Shown piece after piece: positions 24,933-33,816 of a stretch of 64,000 nt of DNA. The notes below the pieces were generated by a model. It ran no database searches, was not told the DNA's origin, and saw only the letters and a list, made by a program, of their open reading frames with translations. The stretch's first letter is position 1, and each line of letters begins with the position of its first letter. The DNA is taken from contig NZ_CP134779.1 in NCBI RefSeq assembly GCF_031884435.1, positions 1,798,001 to 1,862,000 of the forward strand, read 5' to 3'. This DNA is from Bosea sp. 685. GTDB taxonomy: Bacteria; Pseudomonadota; Alphaproteobacteria; Rhizobiales; Beijerinckiaceae. The position numbers and the translations under genes are program-made.

Positions 24933-26393
24933 TCAGGCCTCGCGGATGCGGTCCAGGAACTGCGCGACCTCGAGGTCGAGATCGGCCGATTGCCGGTCCA
25001 GCCTGTCGGCCGATTTGGCGACGAAGGCGGCGGCGTCGCCGGTCTCGGTTGCAATGCGGCTGACGATCTCGATATTGCCGGAGGCCGATACGGTTTCCTT
25101 GGCCGCGACCTGGATGTTGCTGGCGATCCCGGCGGTCGCTGCGCTCTGCTGCTCCACCACGGTTGCGACGGCGGCCGAGACCTCGTTCAGCGAGCCGATC
25201 GTCGCGTTCATGGCATCGATGGCGCGGATGGCGTCCTCGCTCGAGCTACGGATCGCTTCGATCTGGCCCTGGATCTCCTCGGTCGCCCGCGAGGTCTGGT
25301 TCGCGAGCGTCTTGATCTCCTGGGCGACGACCGTGAAGCCACCGCCGGACCGACCGAAGCGCGCGGCTTCGATCGCGGCGTTGAGCGCGAGCAGATTGGT
25401 ATGCTCCGCGATCGTCGAGATCATCCCGGCGATGTTGCCGATATCCTCTGCCTTGGTCGAGAGATGGTTGACCGTGGCGAGCACAGTCTTGGCCGTGGAG
25501 GTCGTCGCGCCGACAATGCGGGTGGTCTCGCCGACCTGCTTGTCGATTTCGCCGAAGGAGGTCGCGAGCTCGGCGGTGGCGTTTGTGATGGCGACGACAT
25601 TGGACGAGGTGTGGTGCGAGGACAGAAAGGCGGCGCCGGCCCGCTCCGCCACCTCGGAGGCGCCGGCCTGCATCTGCTGCGAAGCCGTGCGCAAGGTCCT
25701 GACCGAGGCGATCACGTCCTTGGCGATGCCGGCGATCTTGTGCTCGAAATCCTCGGCGACCGCATAGAGCATCGTCTTGCGCTCCTGGGCGGCCTTCTGG
25801 GTCGTGGCGGCGGCCTCATAGCGGGCATCCTCGGCCGCGCGCCTGGCTGTGGTCGCCTCCTGCTTTTCCGTCTCCGAGGTCGCCAGGGCGACCCTGAGGG
25901 AGGATACCGTCCAGCTCAGCGCCAGCGCCTGCACGACGACGATGACGGCGTGCAGCAGGACGCGGTCGAAACTATTGCCGTTGGGAAAGACACCGAGCGG
26001 ATAGACGATGCTCAGCACGGCATGATGGGCCGCGACAGCAAGCGAGGCGGGGACAAAAATCCGCCAGTCGAGCCAGCCCGCGAGCACCGCCAAGATGGCG
26101 AAGAAATACATGTGCATGTCGGACTGATAGGGATGCCCCGCGAAGGTGTAGACCAGCAGCATGACCTGGCCGAGCGACGTGATCGAGCTGACCTGCCGGG
26201 TTATCCAGTTGGTGCCGCAGGCCCACCAGACCAGTGTCGTGATCGCCGCGAGCGCGATGCCGGCAGCCACGATCTGATCGGGATTGCTGGCTCGCCCCAA
26301 CTTGCTCGCAAGCGCCAGCAGCACGGTGTTGCTCCAGAGCACGGCGATGATCACATAGGCGAAACGCGCCCTGAACCGCTCCACATCCGTCAT
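24933..26393 (-). CDS. Methyl-accepting chemotaxis protein with six-TM sensor domain
   Basis: The product has 486 residues. Six membrane segments fill about residues 10-165, with HMYFF and AHHAVL, a His-bearing sensor block seen in several alphaproteobacterial receptors and GGDEF proteins. There is no large periplasmic ligand domain and no clear HAMP. The C-terminal signalling domain follows (about 220-470), with the hairpin tip [22 protein letters not shown]. It would sense something in or near the membrane and signal to CheA. The start overlaps the stop of the small gene upstream (ATGA). Confidence 0.88.
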   Translation of the reverse strand: MTDVERFRARFAYVIIAVLWSNTVLLALASKLGRASNPDQIVAAGIALAAITTLVWWACGTNWITRQVSSITSLGQVMLLVYTFAGHPYQSDMHMYFFAILAVLAGWLDWRIFVPASLAVAAHHAVLSIVYPLGVFPNGNSFDRVLLHAVIVVVQALALSWTVSSLRVALATSETEKQEATTARRAAEDARYEAAATTQKAAQERKTMLYAVAEDFEHKIAGIAKDVIASVRTLRTASQQMQAGASEVAERAGAAFLSSHHTSSNVVAITNATAELATSFGEIDKQVGETTRIVGATTSTAKTVLATVNHLSTKAEDIGNIAGMISTIAEHTNLLALNAAIEAARFGRSGGGFTVVAQEIKTLANQTSRATEEIQGQIEAIRSSSEDAIRAIDAMNATIGSLNEVSAAVATVVEQQSAATAGIASNIQVAAKETVSASGNIEIVSRIATETGDAAAFVAKSADRLDRQSADLDLEVAQFLDRIREA

Positions 26394-26704
26394 GTCTGGG
26401 CCTGCCAGGACCCGCCCGCGCACAGGCGCGCCAGTTCGCCGTCGATCACCAGCCAGGCGCCGGATTGGTAGAGCTGGGTAGCGTAGTCGGGCCGGTCGCT
26501 GAGGCTGATGACGAGGGCAGGCGTAGCACCGAACTGCAGCAGGTTGCCGCCGGCCTGGGCGACGGCGTCCGCGACTTGCGCGGCCGATGTGCCCGACCGG
26601 AAATAGGCCGCGACCGGGCGGCCCGGCACGGGCCAGGCGGCGATGAGAAAGGCTCCGATCGCGATGAGGAGGCTGAAGACGGCGCCGAAGGCGATCTCAC
26701 GCAT
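26390..26704 (-). CDS. Small membrane-anchored protein coupled to the chemoreceptor
   Basis: The product has 104 residues from ATG at 26704; a start 48 bases earlier gives a poorer N-terminus. One signal anchor ([23 protein letters not shown]) is followed by about 75 residues likely in the periplasm, with a single Cys ([10 protein letters not shown]) near the C-terminus. The stop overlaps the chemoreceptor start by four bases, so the two are made together. Not recognised as a named family. A periplasmic accessory to the receptor is a reasonable inference. Confidence 0.6.
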   Translation of the reverse strand: MREIAFGAVFSLLIAIGAFLIAAWPVPGRPVAAYFRSGTSAAQVADAVAQAGGNLLQFGATPALVISLSDRPDYATQLYQSGAWLVIDGELARLCAGGSWQAQT

Positions 26705-26885
26705 ACCACAGCCTTTCCCGACGGTTGCGTGCCACTGGCGCGAGGCGATCAACCAAACGGCGAATTACAACCAGTGATTGAATTGTGTGGTTCTCTGACT
26801 TTCTAAGACGTAAATCCGTCGCGCATATATGAAAATAAATACAGTCTTTTGGGGGCGCGCGAGGCCGATCGCGCCGCGCCGCCGC

Positions 26886-27251
26886 TCAGGCACGCTGGAA
26901 AAGCTCGATCACATTGCCAGATGGGTCCTCGCACAGGATCTGGCGGCCGCCTGGACCTTCGACGATAGCGTTGCGGAACGGCACGCCCTGGGCGCGCAGC
27001 GCTTCGACCAGGGCTGGCAGATCGGTAACTTCCAGGACGAAGCGGTTCCAGCCGCCGGGCTCGGGTTTGCGGCCGTCCGGCATTGGTCTGGAGGCGGATG
27101 CGAGTGGACCGGCGAGCCACAAGGTCAGCCCTTCGCTCTCCAGGATCGCCATGGCCGGGCCGAACTGCTGCTTCAGTACGAAAGACAGCTTGTCCCTGTA
27201 GAACGCGACGGCTTCATCGACGTCGTTCACAAGGTATCTGATGCTGGCCAT
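26886..27251 (-). CDS. VOC (glyoxalase/bleomycin-resistance fold) family protein
   Basis: The product has 121 residues. It has the paired beta-alpha-beta modules of the VOC fold: IRYLVNDVDEAVAFYRDKL at the front, AMAILESEGLTLWLAGP, then FVLEVTDLPALVEALRAQG and RQILCEDPSGNVIELFQ. The ending DPSGNVIELFQ carries the usual metal-side Glu. Members are lyases, dioxygenases or binding proteins; substrate unknown. It lies 37 bp downstream of the P1 peptidase gene on the same strand. Confidence 0.85.
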   Translation of the reverse strand: MASIRYLVNDVDEAVAFYRDKLSFVLKQQFGPAMAILESEGLTLWLAGPLASASRPMPDGRKPEPGGWNRFVLEVTDLPALVEALRAQGVPFRNAIVEGPGGRQILCEDPSGNVIELFQRA

Positions 27252-27287
27252 TGGTATCTCCTCGAGGTTGCAGGCGTGCTGCTTGAG

Positions 27288-28292
27288 TTATCGGCTCCCG
27301 AACAGGTCGCGCCAGGCCGGCTTTGCGCCGGGAAAGGGCAGGGCGGTCGCGGCATGGACGCCACGCGCGACGGCACGCGCCAGCACGTCTGCGGCCACGG
27401 CGCAAAGCTCGGTCAGCGCAAAGGCGTCGGACGGAGCGCCGGCATGGCCGGTGGCCGCCGCGAAGACGATATCGCCGTCGAGCGCGCCATGGGCTGGCCT
27501 CAGGGCGCGGGCAAGGCCGTCATGGGCTGCGAGCGCCAGCCGCTTGGCCTGGGCCTTGGTCAAGACGGCGTCGGTCGCGACCAGCGCGATCGTGGTGTTC
27601 TGGCCGGGGCCGCCCTTGAACCGGATCGCGCTGTCGGCGGAGGAGATCGCGGCGGGCCAGCCGAGTCCGGCGAATTCTTGGCCCTGCTCGTAGGGTGCGG
27701 CCCAGAAATGTGGCCCCTTGCCGATCGTTGCCGTGCCGACCGCATTGACGGCAACCAGCGCCCCGACGATCTGTCCTGTCGCCGCCCGCGCGCTGGCGGA
27801 GCCAAGGCCGCCCTTGAGGTTGACGGTGCTGGCGCCATAGCCCGCGCCAGCAGTGCCGAGCGCGAAATCGCCTGCCGCCGCATCGAACGCGGCGCGTCCG
27901 AGTGCGCGGTAGGGCGGCTCGCTCGCGCCGTCCCTGGCCCAGGGCTTCTCGCCGCCATTGAGCAGATCGAACAGGATCGCTTGCGGTACGAGCGGCACGC
28001 GCAGGCTGCCGATCTGAAAGCCGCGCTGTCTTGCGGCGAGCCCCGCCATCACGCCATCGGCTGCGGCCAGCCCCCAGGCAGAGCCGCCCGAGAGCACGAT
28101 CGCGTCGATATGCTCCGCCGTCATCTCCGGCTCCAGCAGCGCAGTGTCGCGCGTGCCGGGCGCACCGCCGAGCACAGCGATCGAGGCTATGCTGGGGCGC
28201 TCGAACAGAGCGACGGTGACGCCGGTCGCAGCCTGAGGGTCCTGCGCGTTGCCGACGAGGACGCCGCGAACATCGGTGATGAGATTGCGCAT
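27288..28292 (-). CDS. P1 family peptidase (DmpA/BapA type)
   Basis: The product has 334 residues from ATG at 28292. DmpA-type features are LITDVRGVLVGNAQD at the front, IDAIVLSGGSAWGLAAADGVMAGL, GTAGAGYGASTVNLKGGLG, and the self-cleavage region QNTTIALVATDAVL, where a Thr takes the place of the usual Ser or Thr nucleophile. These enzymes cut themselves into two chains and release N-terminal residues from D- or beta-aminopeptides. Substrate here unknown. Cytoplasmic, as no signal peptide is seen. Confidence 0.85.
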   Translation of the reverse strand: MRNLITDVRGVLVGNAQDPQAATGVTVALFERPSIASIAVLGGAPGTRDTALLEPEMTAEHIDAIVLSGGSAWGLAAADGVMAGLAARQRGFQIGSLRVPLVPQAILFDLLNGGEKPWARDGASEPPYRALGRAAFDAAAGDFALGTAGAGYGASTVNLKGGLGSASARAATGQIVGALVAVNAVGTATIGKGPHFWAAPYEQGQEFAGLGWPAAISSADSAIRFKGGPGQNTTIALVATDAVLTKAQAKRLALAAHDGLARALRPAHGALDGDIVFAAATGHAGAPSDAFALTELCAVAADVLARAVARGVHAATALPFPGAKPAWRDLFGSR

Positions 28293-28310
28293 CAAGGTCA
28301 GACTTCAGGC

Positions 28311-28412
28311 TGGAGTAACTTTCGATCCAAACGGATTGAAAATTACTCTATGTCATTGTTTTAACGCATTTTCTTCACGCGATCCGGCGTCCACTTCACT
28401 TGAGAATGCTCT
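28311..28412. repeat. Intergenic palindromic repeat, family A (copy 3)
   Basis: GGAGTAACTTTCGATCC pairs with GGATTGAAAATTACTCT, followed by TTCTTCACGCGATCCGGCGT and CACTTGAGAATGCTCT. It matches the right half of the 9269-9488 array and the copy at 40835. Confidence 0.65.
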
Positions 28413-28541
28413 CGTCGGGGAACGAGACTTCCGTGCCGGGCCTGCCCACATTACGATCTTTTCATGCTTGCGCCATCGCCGGGTCACGCCCGCGGCCTCA
28501 CCTTGCGACCATCGTGAACCGGCTTCGAGACCCGCTCAGCG

Positions 28542-28579
28542 ACCCGATATTCGTTTCGTGCCAGATATTCGTTTCGTGT
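28542..28579 (+). repeat. Short direct repeat before the Spy/CpxP gene
   Basis: GATATTCGTTTCGTG occurs twice with five bases between copies, 15-50 bp upstream of the ATG at 28594. It could be a duplicated operator or a slipped-strand duplication. Confidence 0.5.
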
Positions 28580-28593
28580 CATGGGAGATCAAG

Positions 28594-29220
28594 ATGAAAC
28601 GCATTGCCCTGATCGCAGCTTCGGCAGCTGCCGCCATCACGGCCTCGCTTGCGCTGGCCCAGCCGCAGCCGCTGCCGCCGGCCGGTGGTTCCGATCGCGA
28701 TCGCTCCCAGCAGGAGCGGAGCGATTCGCGTGACGACCGGCGCGGTGAATCCCGCGAGCAGCGGGCCGAGCGCATGCAGGCCCGCCTGACCGAGCGCCTG
28801 ACCAAGCTGCGCGCCGACATGAAGCTCAAGCCCGAGCAAGTGCCGTTGTTCGACACTGTCGAGAACGTCATCAAGAAGGGCGCCGAGAAGCGCCGCGAGG
28901 GCTGGGCGGCGCTGCGCGAGCAGCGCGAGACCTTCCGTCACGCCGACATCATGGAGCGACTCGACATGACATCGGGCCGCCAGGCCGAGCGCGCCGCGCG
29001 GACCAAGGAACTCGCCGACGCTGTCCGCCCGCTCTGGACGACGCTCAGCGACGAGCAGAAGACGGTCGTCCGTCGCGCCGTACGTGAAGCGATGGCCGAG
29101 GGACGCGGCATGATGCAGCGCATGCGCGAGCGTTTCGAGGAGCGCCGCGGTGGTGGCCGTGACGATGACGACCGTGGTCCGCGCCGTGGGCGGGACGATT
29201 GGCGCGAGCGTCGCGGCTGA
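28594..29220 (+). CDS. Spy/CpxP-like periplasmic protein with LTxxQ-type repeats
   Basis: The product has 208 residues. A signal peptide (IALIAASAAAAITASLALAQ) is followed by a highly charged Arg/Asp/Gln region, then an all-helical core with the two family motifs in variant form (MKLKPEQVPLFDTV and TTLSDEQKTVVRRAV). An Arg/Gly/Asp-rich tail ends the protein. Spy and CpxP bind unfolded or envelope-stress proteins in the periplasm. A GGGAGA ribosome-binding site precedes the ATG. The exact role is inferred from family features. Confidence 0.8.
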   Translation: MKRIALIAASAAAAITASLALAQPQPLPPAGGSDRDRSQQERSDSRDDRRGESREQRAERMQARLTERLTKLRADMKLKPEQVPLFDTVENVIKKGAEKRREGWAALREQRETFRHADIMERLDMTSGRQAERAARTKELADAVRPLWTTLSDEQKTVVRRAVREAMAEGRGMMQRMRERFEERRGGGRDDDDRGPRRGRDDWRERRG

Positions 29221-29236
29221 GGCGACGCGTCGGTTC

Positions 29237-29300
29237 TCTCCGGAGACTTGCCGCTCCGGAGACTTGCCTCGCCAGCGACTTGCCGCCAGTGACTTGCCCT
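29237..29300 (+). repeat. Tandem GACTTGCC repeats
   Basis: GACTTGCC occurs four times, roughly every 16 bases, the first two within near-identical CTCCGGAGACTTGCC units. It lies just after the Spy/CpxP stop. Confidence 0.65.
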
Positions 29301-29304
29301 GACG

Positions 29305-29334
29305 GCCCACGGCCAGCTCTTGCCGGCCGTGGGC
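29305..29334 (+). terminator. Perfect 10-bp GC hairpin after the Spy/CpxP gene
   Basis: GCCCACGGCC pairs exactly with GGCCGTGGGC around a ten-base loop. No T-run follows, so it may be a weak terminator or an mRNA 3' structure. Confidence 0.45.
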
Positions 29335-29378
29335 TGCAATGCAATTGAACGCGCGAACCTGTGCGGGAGGCACCAGGC

Positions 29379-30095
29379 TTGCGCTTCATCCAGACTTTCG
29401 AGCTGCTGCCGTTCCTCGATACGGTCGTCAGCCTCATCGCGGCGTTCGTTCTCGGCGTCCTGATCGGCGCCGAGCGCCAGTACCGCCAGCGCACCGCGGG
29501 TTTGCGAACGACGGCGCTCGTTGCGCTGGGGGCGGCGGCCTTCGTCGATCTCGCCATGCGTCTCGACGGCGCGTCGGGGGCGATCCGGGTCATCGCCTAT
29601 GTCGTCTCCGGCATCGGTTTCCTCGGCGCTGGCGTCATCATGAAGGAAGGCATGAATGTGCGCGGCCTCAATACGGCCGCCACGCTCTGGTGTTCGGCTG
29701 CGGTCGGTGCCTGCGCCGGAGCCGACATGGTTGCCGAAGCAGCCCTGATCACGGTCTTCGTCATCGCAGGAAATACGCTGCTGCGGCCGCTGGTCAACGC
29801 CATCAACCGGATTCCGCTGAACGAGCAGAGCTCGGAGGCGACCTATGAGGTCGTCGTGACCACCGATCCGCTCTCCTTGGCCGTGGTCCGCGAAGCGCTG
29901 GTCGAGCACCTCGAGGCGGCGCAATACCCGGTCAGCGACATCACGACGACCGAGCGCGGCGAGGATGCGGTCGAGGTGATTGCCAAGCTGATCAGCACGG
30001 CGGTCGACCGCAAGGAACTCGACAATGTGGTCGAGCGCCTCGCGCTGCTGCCCGCCGTCAAGCACGCCACCTGGGAGAGCAGCACGGCGGACTGA
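29379..30095 (+). CDS. MgtC/SapB-family membrane protein
   Basis: The product has 238 residues from TTG at 29379, which has GGGAGG at good spacing; an in-frame GTG at 29361 is an alternative. The MgtC core is LIAAFVLGVLIGAERQYR, AGLRTTALVALGAAAF, then VSGIGFLGAGVIMKEGMNVRGLNTAATLWCSAAVG with the conserved Asn-Thr-Ala-Ala-Thr block. Four to five membrane segments are followed by a cytoplasmic ACT-like C-terminal domain (about residues 155-235). MgtC proteins affect Mg homeostasis and ATP synthase in pathogens; the role here is unknown. No Mg-responsive leader was recognised. Confidence 0.87.
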   Translation: MRFIQTFELLPFLDTVVSLIAAFVLGVLIGAERQYRQRTAGLRTTALVALGAAAFVDLAMRLDGASGAIRVIAYVVSGIGFLGAGVIMKEGMNVRGLNTAATLWCSAAVGACAGADMVAEAALITVFVIAGNTLLRPLVNAINRIPLNEQSSEATYEVVVTTDPLSLAVVREALVEHLEAAQYPVSDITTTERGEDAVEVIAKLISTAVDRKELDNVVERLALLPAVKHATWESSTAD

Positions 30096-30134
30096 CGCAT
30101 CCTGCTCTCACTTTTTGATGGGAGCCGGATGATT

Positions 30135-30377
30135 TCAGGTGCCAGCGGCGTCCGAGACGCATTTTTTGGTGAAGCTGGTCTTGGCCGCGCCGGCGAGCTT
30201 CTTGTCCGCCGCCTGCTTGTCGCAAGCCGCGCCGGCATCCTTCTCGCATTTCGTCAGGAAGCTGGTCTTGGCAGCGCCGTTGAGTTTCTTGTCTCCGGCC
30301 TGGACCGCGCAGCTTTGCGCATGGGCAAGGCTGGAGAGACAGGTTAAGGCGAGGGCGGCGAGCAGCGTCTTCATCAT
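30135..30377 (-). CDS. PsiF repeat family small periplasmic protein
   Basis: The product has 80 residues from ATG at 30377, after AAAGGA. A signal peptide (LLAALALTCLSSLAHAQ) is followed by two PsiF repeats of the form DKKLxGAAKTSFxxKC, each with a conserved Cys. E. coli psiF is induced by phosphate starvation, but its function is unknown; family naming does not prove that regulation here. It is divergent from the 50-aa protein gene. Confidence 0.85.
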   Translation of the reverse strand: MMKTLLAALALTCLSSLAHAQSCAVQAGDKKLNGAAKTSFLTKCEKDAGAACDKQAADKKLAGAAKTSFTKKCVSDAAGT

Positions 30378-30565
30378 GGTCATCCTTTCCCGAATCAGGG
30401 CCGACAAGGCCTGGTAAAATTATGCGGCACTGTCAGCCGAGGGGAAGGCGAACATCGCTGACAACAGGTAAAATCGGCGGGTCTGCGATTCACCATACTT
30501 GTTTAAGTTGAATTCATCGCTTTGCATTTACGTTTCGGCAGTAAATCCACTGCGAGGAGGTGACC

Positions 30566-30718
30566 ATGAGGGCGACATGGTTGACATGGGGGATGCGGAG
30601 CTTCATCGGCTCGGTCTTCGTTTTGTGCCTCTTGGGGCCTTATGCGATCTCGATCCTGATCGGCTGCCTCTGCGTCGGCTGCTATTGCTTTCGCGACGAG
30701 GCCGGCTCGCATCTGTGA
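30566..30718 (+). CDS. 50-aa small membrane protein with strong ribosome-binding site
   Basis: The ORF encodes 50 residues starting MRATWLTWGMRSFIG. A hydrophobic segment covers about residues 14-40 (FVLCLLGPYAISILIG), rich in Cys (LCVGCYC), with a charged tail (FRDEAGSHL). GAGGAGGTGA, a near-perfect ribosome-binding site, lies five bases before the ATG, which supports translation. A longer overlapping frame starting at 30499 lacks such a site and reads as shadow. Not recognised as a known family. The CxxCxC pattern at the membrane edge could bind metal, but this is a guess. Confidence 0.6.
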   Translation: MRATWLTWGMRSFIGSVFVLCLLGPYAISILIGCLCVGCYCFRDEAGSHL

Positions 30719-30791
30719 GCCCGCCTGAATTCTGCGCGGCCTTGGTCCCCAGGGTGTTGCGCGGCCAGGGCGATCGATCCAGTGTATCGCT

Positions 30792-30902
30792 AGATCACGT
30801 CGCATTCGGACGTTTCCGTTCGAATGCGACGTGATCTATTCCAAGAGTTGAGAGCATTGCTCTTGCGAAAAACCGGTATCCACTTTTTCGTGCAATGCTC
30901 TC
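30792..30902. repeat. Intergenic palindromic repeat, family A with long hairpin (copy 4)
   Basis: AGATCACGTCGCATTCGGA pairs with a near-perfect reverse copy ending GACGTGATCT. It is followed by GAGAGCATTG, TTGCGAAAAACCGGTATCC and TGCAATGCTCT. It is nearly identical in layout to 54391-54510. Confidence 0.8.
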
Positions 30903-30927
30903 GGTCGGCTTTTGCGAAGGTGGTGCG

Positions 30928-31818
30928 GTGCGCGCTCTGCTTCGTTCGATGGTGTTGGTGCTTGCGATCCCGCTCTGGCCCGTGATCGCGCGCGCGGACG
31001 GGGCACGGCCGGTCTTCGCCGCTGATTTCGAGACATCCTGCATCTCCGGCCAGGATTGGCGCATCTCCTCGCAGCTCGACAGCGTCGTGCATTCCAGTCG
31101 CATCCGCTGTGTCGAGACGGCTGGTGGCCAGCATGCGCTGGGCATCACGGTCAAGCCGGGAGACGGCTATGATCCCAATCCCGGTTCGGTCCCGACGGAG
31201 CGGGCCGAGGTCCAACTCCGCCATGAAGTCGTGCGTTTCGATGCCGCGACCTGGTACAGCTTCAGCTTCCGGATCGATGGCGACTGGCCATCGCACAAGA
31301 ACCGGACGGTCATTCAGCAGATCAAGCAGAACATCGATCCGCGTTACGAGAAGGGCAGGGGCGGCGAGGAGACCTGCGACGCGGCCAATCCGCTCTTCAA
31401 GATCGAGGTCGATTCGGATGGAGCGACACCGGTGTTCCGGGCCAAGGTCGCGGGCACGCAAGGCTGCGGCGACAGCGTCGGCCAGCAACGCTTCTGCGGC
31501 GACTGGCCGGTCGAGACGGGGCGCTGGCATCGTGTCAATGTGCTGATCAGGCCGGGCCGGGCGGAGGGCGACAGCCTGCTGCGGCTCTGGTTCGACGGGC
31601 GCGCCTGCCCGGTCTATCGCGGCCTTCTCGGCTATCCGCGCTACGGCGTGAAGCGGCAGGGCACGCCGGTGATCGATACGCAACCGCGCTTCGGCATCTA
31701 TCGGGATGCGCTGCCCGAGACAGCCCAGACGATCCTGTTCGACGACATTCTGTTCTGGGACGAGAGCCCGGCCGGGCATCCCGCCTGGGCCGGCATCGAC
31801 CCGGCGCTTCCACGATAG
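30928..31818 (+). CDS. Exported heparin lyase I family (polysaccharide lyase-like) protein
   Basis: The product has 296 residues from GTG at 30928 with GAAGG upstream; longer starts run into the repeat. A signal peptide (MVLVLAIPLWPVIARADG) is followed by a single beta-jelly-roll domain: VPTERAEVQLRHE, WYSFSFRIDGDWP, HKNRTVIQQIKQ, WHRVNVLIRPGRAE and QTILFDDILFWDE fit the Polysacc_lyase family. Four Cys (about residues 31, 47, 156 and nearby) suggest disulfides. Substrate could be an acidic glycan, including self-made exopolysaccharide. Isolated between repeats and rpsD. Confidence 0.72.
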   Translation: MRALLRSMVLVLAIPLWPVIARADGARPVFAADFETSCISGQDWRISSQLDSVVHSSRIRCVETAGGQHALGITVKPGDGYDPNPGSVPTERAEVQLRHEVVRFDAATWYSFSFRIDGDWPSHKNRTVIQQIKQNIDPRYEKGRGGEETCDAANPLFKIEVDSDGATPVFRAKVAGTQGCGDSVGQQRFCGDWPVETGRWHRVNVLIRPGRAEGDSLLRLWFDGRACPVYRGLLGYPRYGVKRQGTPVIDTQPRFGIYRDALPETAQTILFDDILFWDESPAGHPAWAGIDPALPR

Positions 31819-31866
31819 GCTGGATCGCTGGCGCCGCGCTTCGCTGGCTCGGGGACAAAATACAAA

Positions 31867-31894
31867 AAAGGGCGGCTCTTGCGAGCCGCCCTTT
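31867..31894 (-). terminator. Bidirectional terminator of rpsD and the lyase-like gene
   Basis: A perfect 12-bp stem (AAAGGGCGGCTC with GAGCCGCCCTTT) has a TTGC loop. On the minus strand it is followed by TTTGTATTTTG. It lies 47 bp past the rpsD stop and 49 bp past the lyase stop. Confidence 0.85.
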
Positions 31895-31940
31895 CGTGAA
31901 TTTTGCCAGGCGCTTGCGGCCCGGCTCTGCGAAACTGAAA

Positions 31941-32558
31941 TCAGCGCGAGTAGAACTCGATGACCAGGTTCGGTTCCATCTGCACCGCATAGGGCACGTC
32001 CGTCAGGGTCGGCGTGCGGGTGAAGGTGGCGGTCGACTTGTTGTGGTCGGCCTCGATGTAGTCGGGCACGTCGCGTTCGGCGAGAGCGGCGGCTTCGATC
32101 ACGATGGCGAGCTGGCGCGAGCTCTCCTTGACCGCGATCACGTCACCCGGCTTGACCTGGTAGGACGCGATGTTGACGCGCTTGCCGTTGACCGTGACAT
32201 GGCCGTGGTTGACGAACTGGCGGGCGGCGAAGACCGTCGCCACGAACTTGGCGCGGTAGATCACGGCGTCCAGGCGGCGCTCGAGCAGGCCGACCAGGTT
32301 CTCGCCCGAATCGCCCTTGAGGCGGATCGCCTCGGCGTAGTAGCGACGGAACTGCTTCTCGGAGATCGAGCCGTAATAGCCCTTGAGCTTCTGCTTGGCG
32401 CGCAGCTGCGTGCCGAAATCGGAAGGCTTGCCCTTGCGGCGCTGGCCGTGCTGGCCGGGGCCGTATTCGCGGCGGTTGACCGGGGATTTCGGGCGGCCCC
32501 AGATGTTCTGACCGAGACGGCGGTCAATCTTGTACTTCGCCTCGTGGCGCTTGGTCAT
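31941..32558 (-). CDS. rpsD: 30S ribosomal protein S4
   Basis: The product has 205 residues from ATG at 32558, start [21 protein letters not shown]. It has the S4 N-terminal region ([20 protein letters not shown]), [17 protein letters not shown], and the S4 RNA-binding fold ([33 protein letters not shown]), ending LVIEFYSR. It binds 16S rRNA early in 30S assembly. As in other alphaproteobacteria, it is outside the rpsM-rpsK-rpoA operon. A longer frame would add 50 unrelated residues. Confidence 0.97.
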   Translation of the reverse strand: MTKRHEAKYKIDRRLGQNIWGRPKSPVNRREYGPGQHGQRRKGKPSDFGTQLRAKQKLKGYYGSISEKQFRRYYAEAIRLKGDSGENLVGLLERRLDAVIYRAKFVATVFAARQFVNHGHVTVNGKRVNIASYQVKPGDVIAVKESSRQLAIVIEAAALAERDVPDYIEADHNKSTATFTRTPTLTDVPYAVQMEPNLVIEFYSR

Positions 32559-32774
32559 GTTTCGCGTGTCCTCTAGGTTCGCGAGTGAGGACCGCGCCCT
32601 CCTGCTCCCCATCTCCGGGGCGACAGATCCGGCTCCTGAGAGCGGATCACGGGTGCGGAAAAAGCCACGCGGGCCTTTTGGGCCCGCGCGACGCCGGCTT
32701 AGAACCATGCGGGAGCGGGTTTGTCAAACCGGGAGCGTCATTTTCGGCTCAAGCGACCCGACTATGATGCTGCG

Positions 32775-33644
32775 TCAATTCGCAAGCGGCATCGGCTCGA
32801 TGGTGATCTGCGTCAGCCCGTAGCCGGCCAAGGCGATGCGCAGCGGGCCGCTGATGCCGGCGCCGCTGGTGAAGATCGCGGGCGCTTCACCGACAGCATC
32901 CGCGAGCCGGGGCATGGCCGATCCGAGGAGCTGGGTGACACGCCGGGCGACCGCCGGGGCCGGGTCGATCCAGTTCACTGGCCAGGGAGCGAGCCGCCGC
33001 ATCCGCTCGATCAGCAAGGGGTAATGGGTACAGGACAGCGTGACCACATCGGTGCGGGCGCCGTCGCTGGCGACGAAGCAGGGCGCGATCTCGGCCAGGA
33101 TCGCTGCGTCGTCGATGGCCTCGCCCTTGAGCGCCGCTTCGGCGAGGCCGGCAAGCCGCGTCGCGCCGACCAGCGTGACCTGGCAGGCCCCGGCATAGGT
33201 TGCGATCAGGTCACGGGTGTAGTCGCGGGCGACCGTGCCGGGCGTCGCCAGCACCGAGATCAGGCGGCTCCGTGTCAGCTCGGCGGCCGGCTTGATCGCC
33301 GGAACCGTGCCGACGAAGGGGATGCTGAAACGCGCCCGCAAGGCGGGCAGCACCAAGGTCGAGGCGGTGTTGCAGGCGATGACGACAAGATCGGGATGGC
33401 AGCGCTCGACCAGCCGCTCCATCACGCTCAGCACGCGCTCGACCAGCGCCGCCTCGTCGAGGCGGCCATAGGGAAAGCCGGCATCGTCGGCGGCATAGAC
33501 GATGCGGGCATCGGAACGCGCGCGCGTCATCTCAGCCAGGACGGTGAGTCCGCCCAGACCGGAATCGAAAACCAGGATGGTGGGTTGGCGCAGCGGCATC
33601 GCTGCCGTGCCATAGGCCGTTCCGGCTAAAAGATCGACCTGCAT
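32775..33644 (-). CDS. murI: Glutamate racemase
   Basis: The product has 289 residues from ATG at 33644; ATG at 33599, just before [16 protein letters not shown], is an alternative. The two catalytic Cys lie in [10 protein letters not shown] and [10 protein letters not shown], and the substrate strand is [11 protein letters not shown]. It makes D-glutamate for peptidoglycan. Upstream of rpsD on the same strand? No: rpsD is 3' of it at 216 bp, and this gap is long enough for rpsD's own promoter. Confidence 0.93.
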   Translation of the reverse strand: MQVDLLAGTAYGTAAMPLRQPTILVFDSGLGGLTVLAEMTRARSDARIVYAADDAGFPYGRLDEAALVERVLSVMERLVERCHPDLVVIACNTASTLVLPALRARFSIPFVGTVPAIKPAAELTRSRLISVLATPGTVARDYTRDLIATYAGACQVTLVGATRLAGLAEAALKGEAIDDAAILAEIAPCFVASDGARTDVVTLSCTHYPLLIERMRRLAPWPVNWIDPAPAVARRVTQLLGSAMPRLADAVGEAPAIFTSGAGISGPLRIALAGYGLTQITIEPMPLAN

Positions 33645-33816
33645 GACGCGACGCTTATCGTAAAAAAGAGAGCTGGCTTATCGTAAAGGGAGGTGGCTTG
33701 CCGAAAGAGAACCGGGCCAGGATTGCGCCAGAGGCGGGTTGCGAAAGGGTTAAGGGGCGCTTTCGAAACTGTCTCGGATTTGGGCGATTCTGGCTGTTGG
33801 AGGCCGGCCCCTTGGT

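Noticed and set aside
30499..30834. 111-aa frame overlapping the 50-aa membrane protein
   Set aside because: No ribosome-binding site, runs into a family A repeat, and uses another frame than the well-initiated 50-aa ORF.
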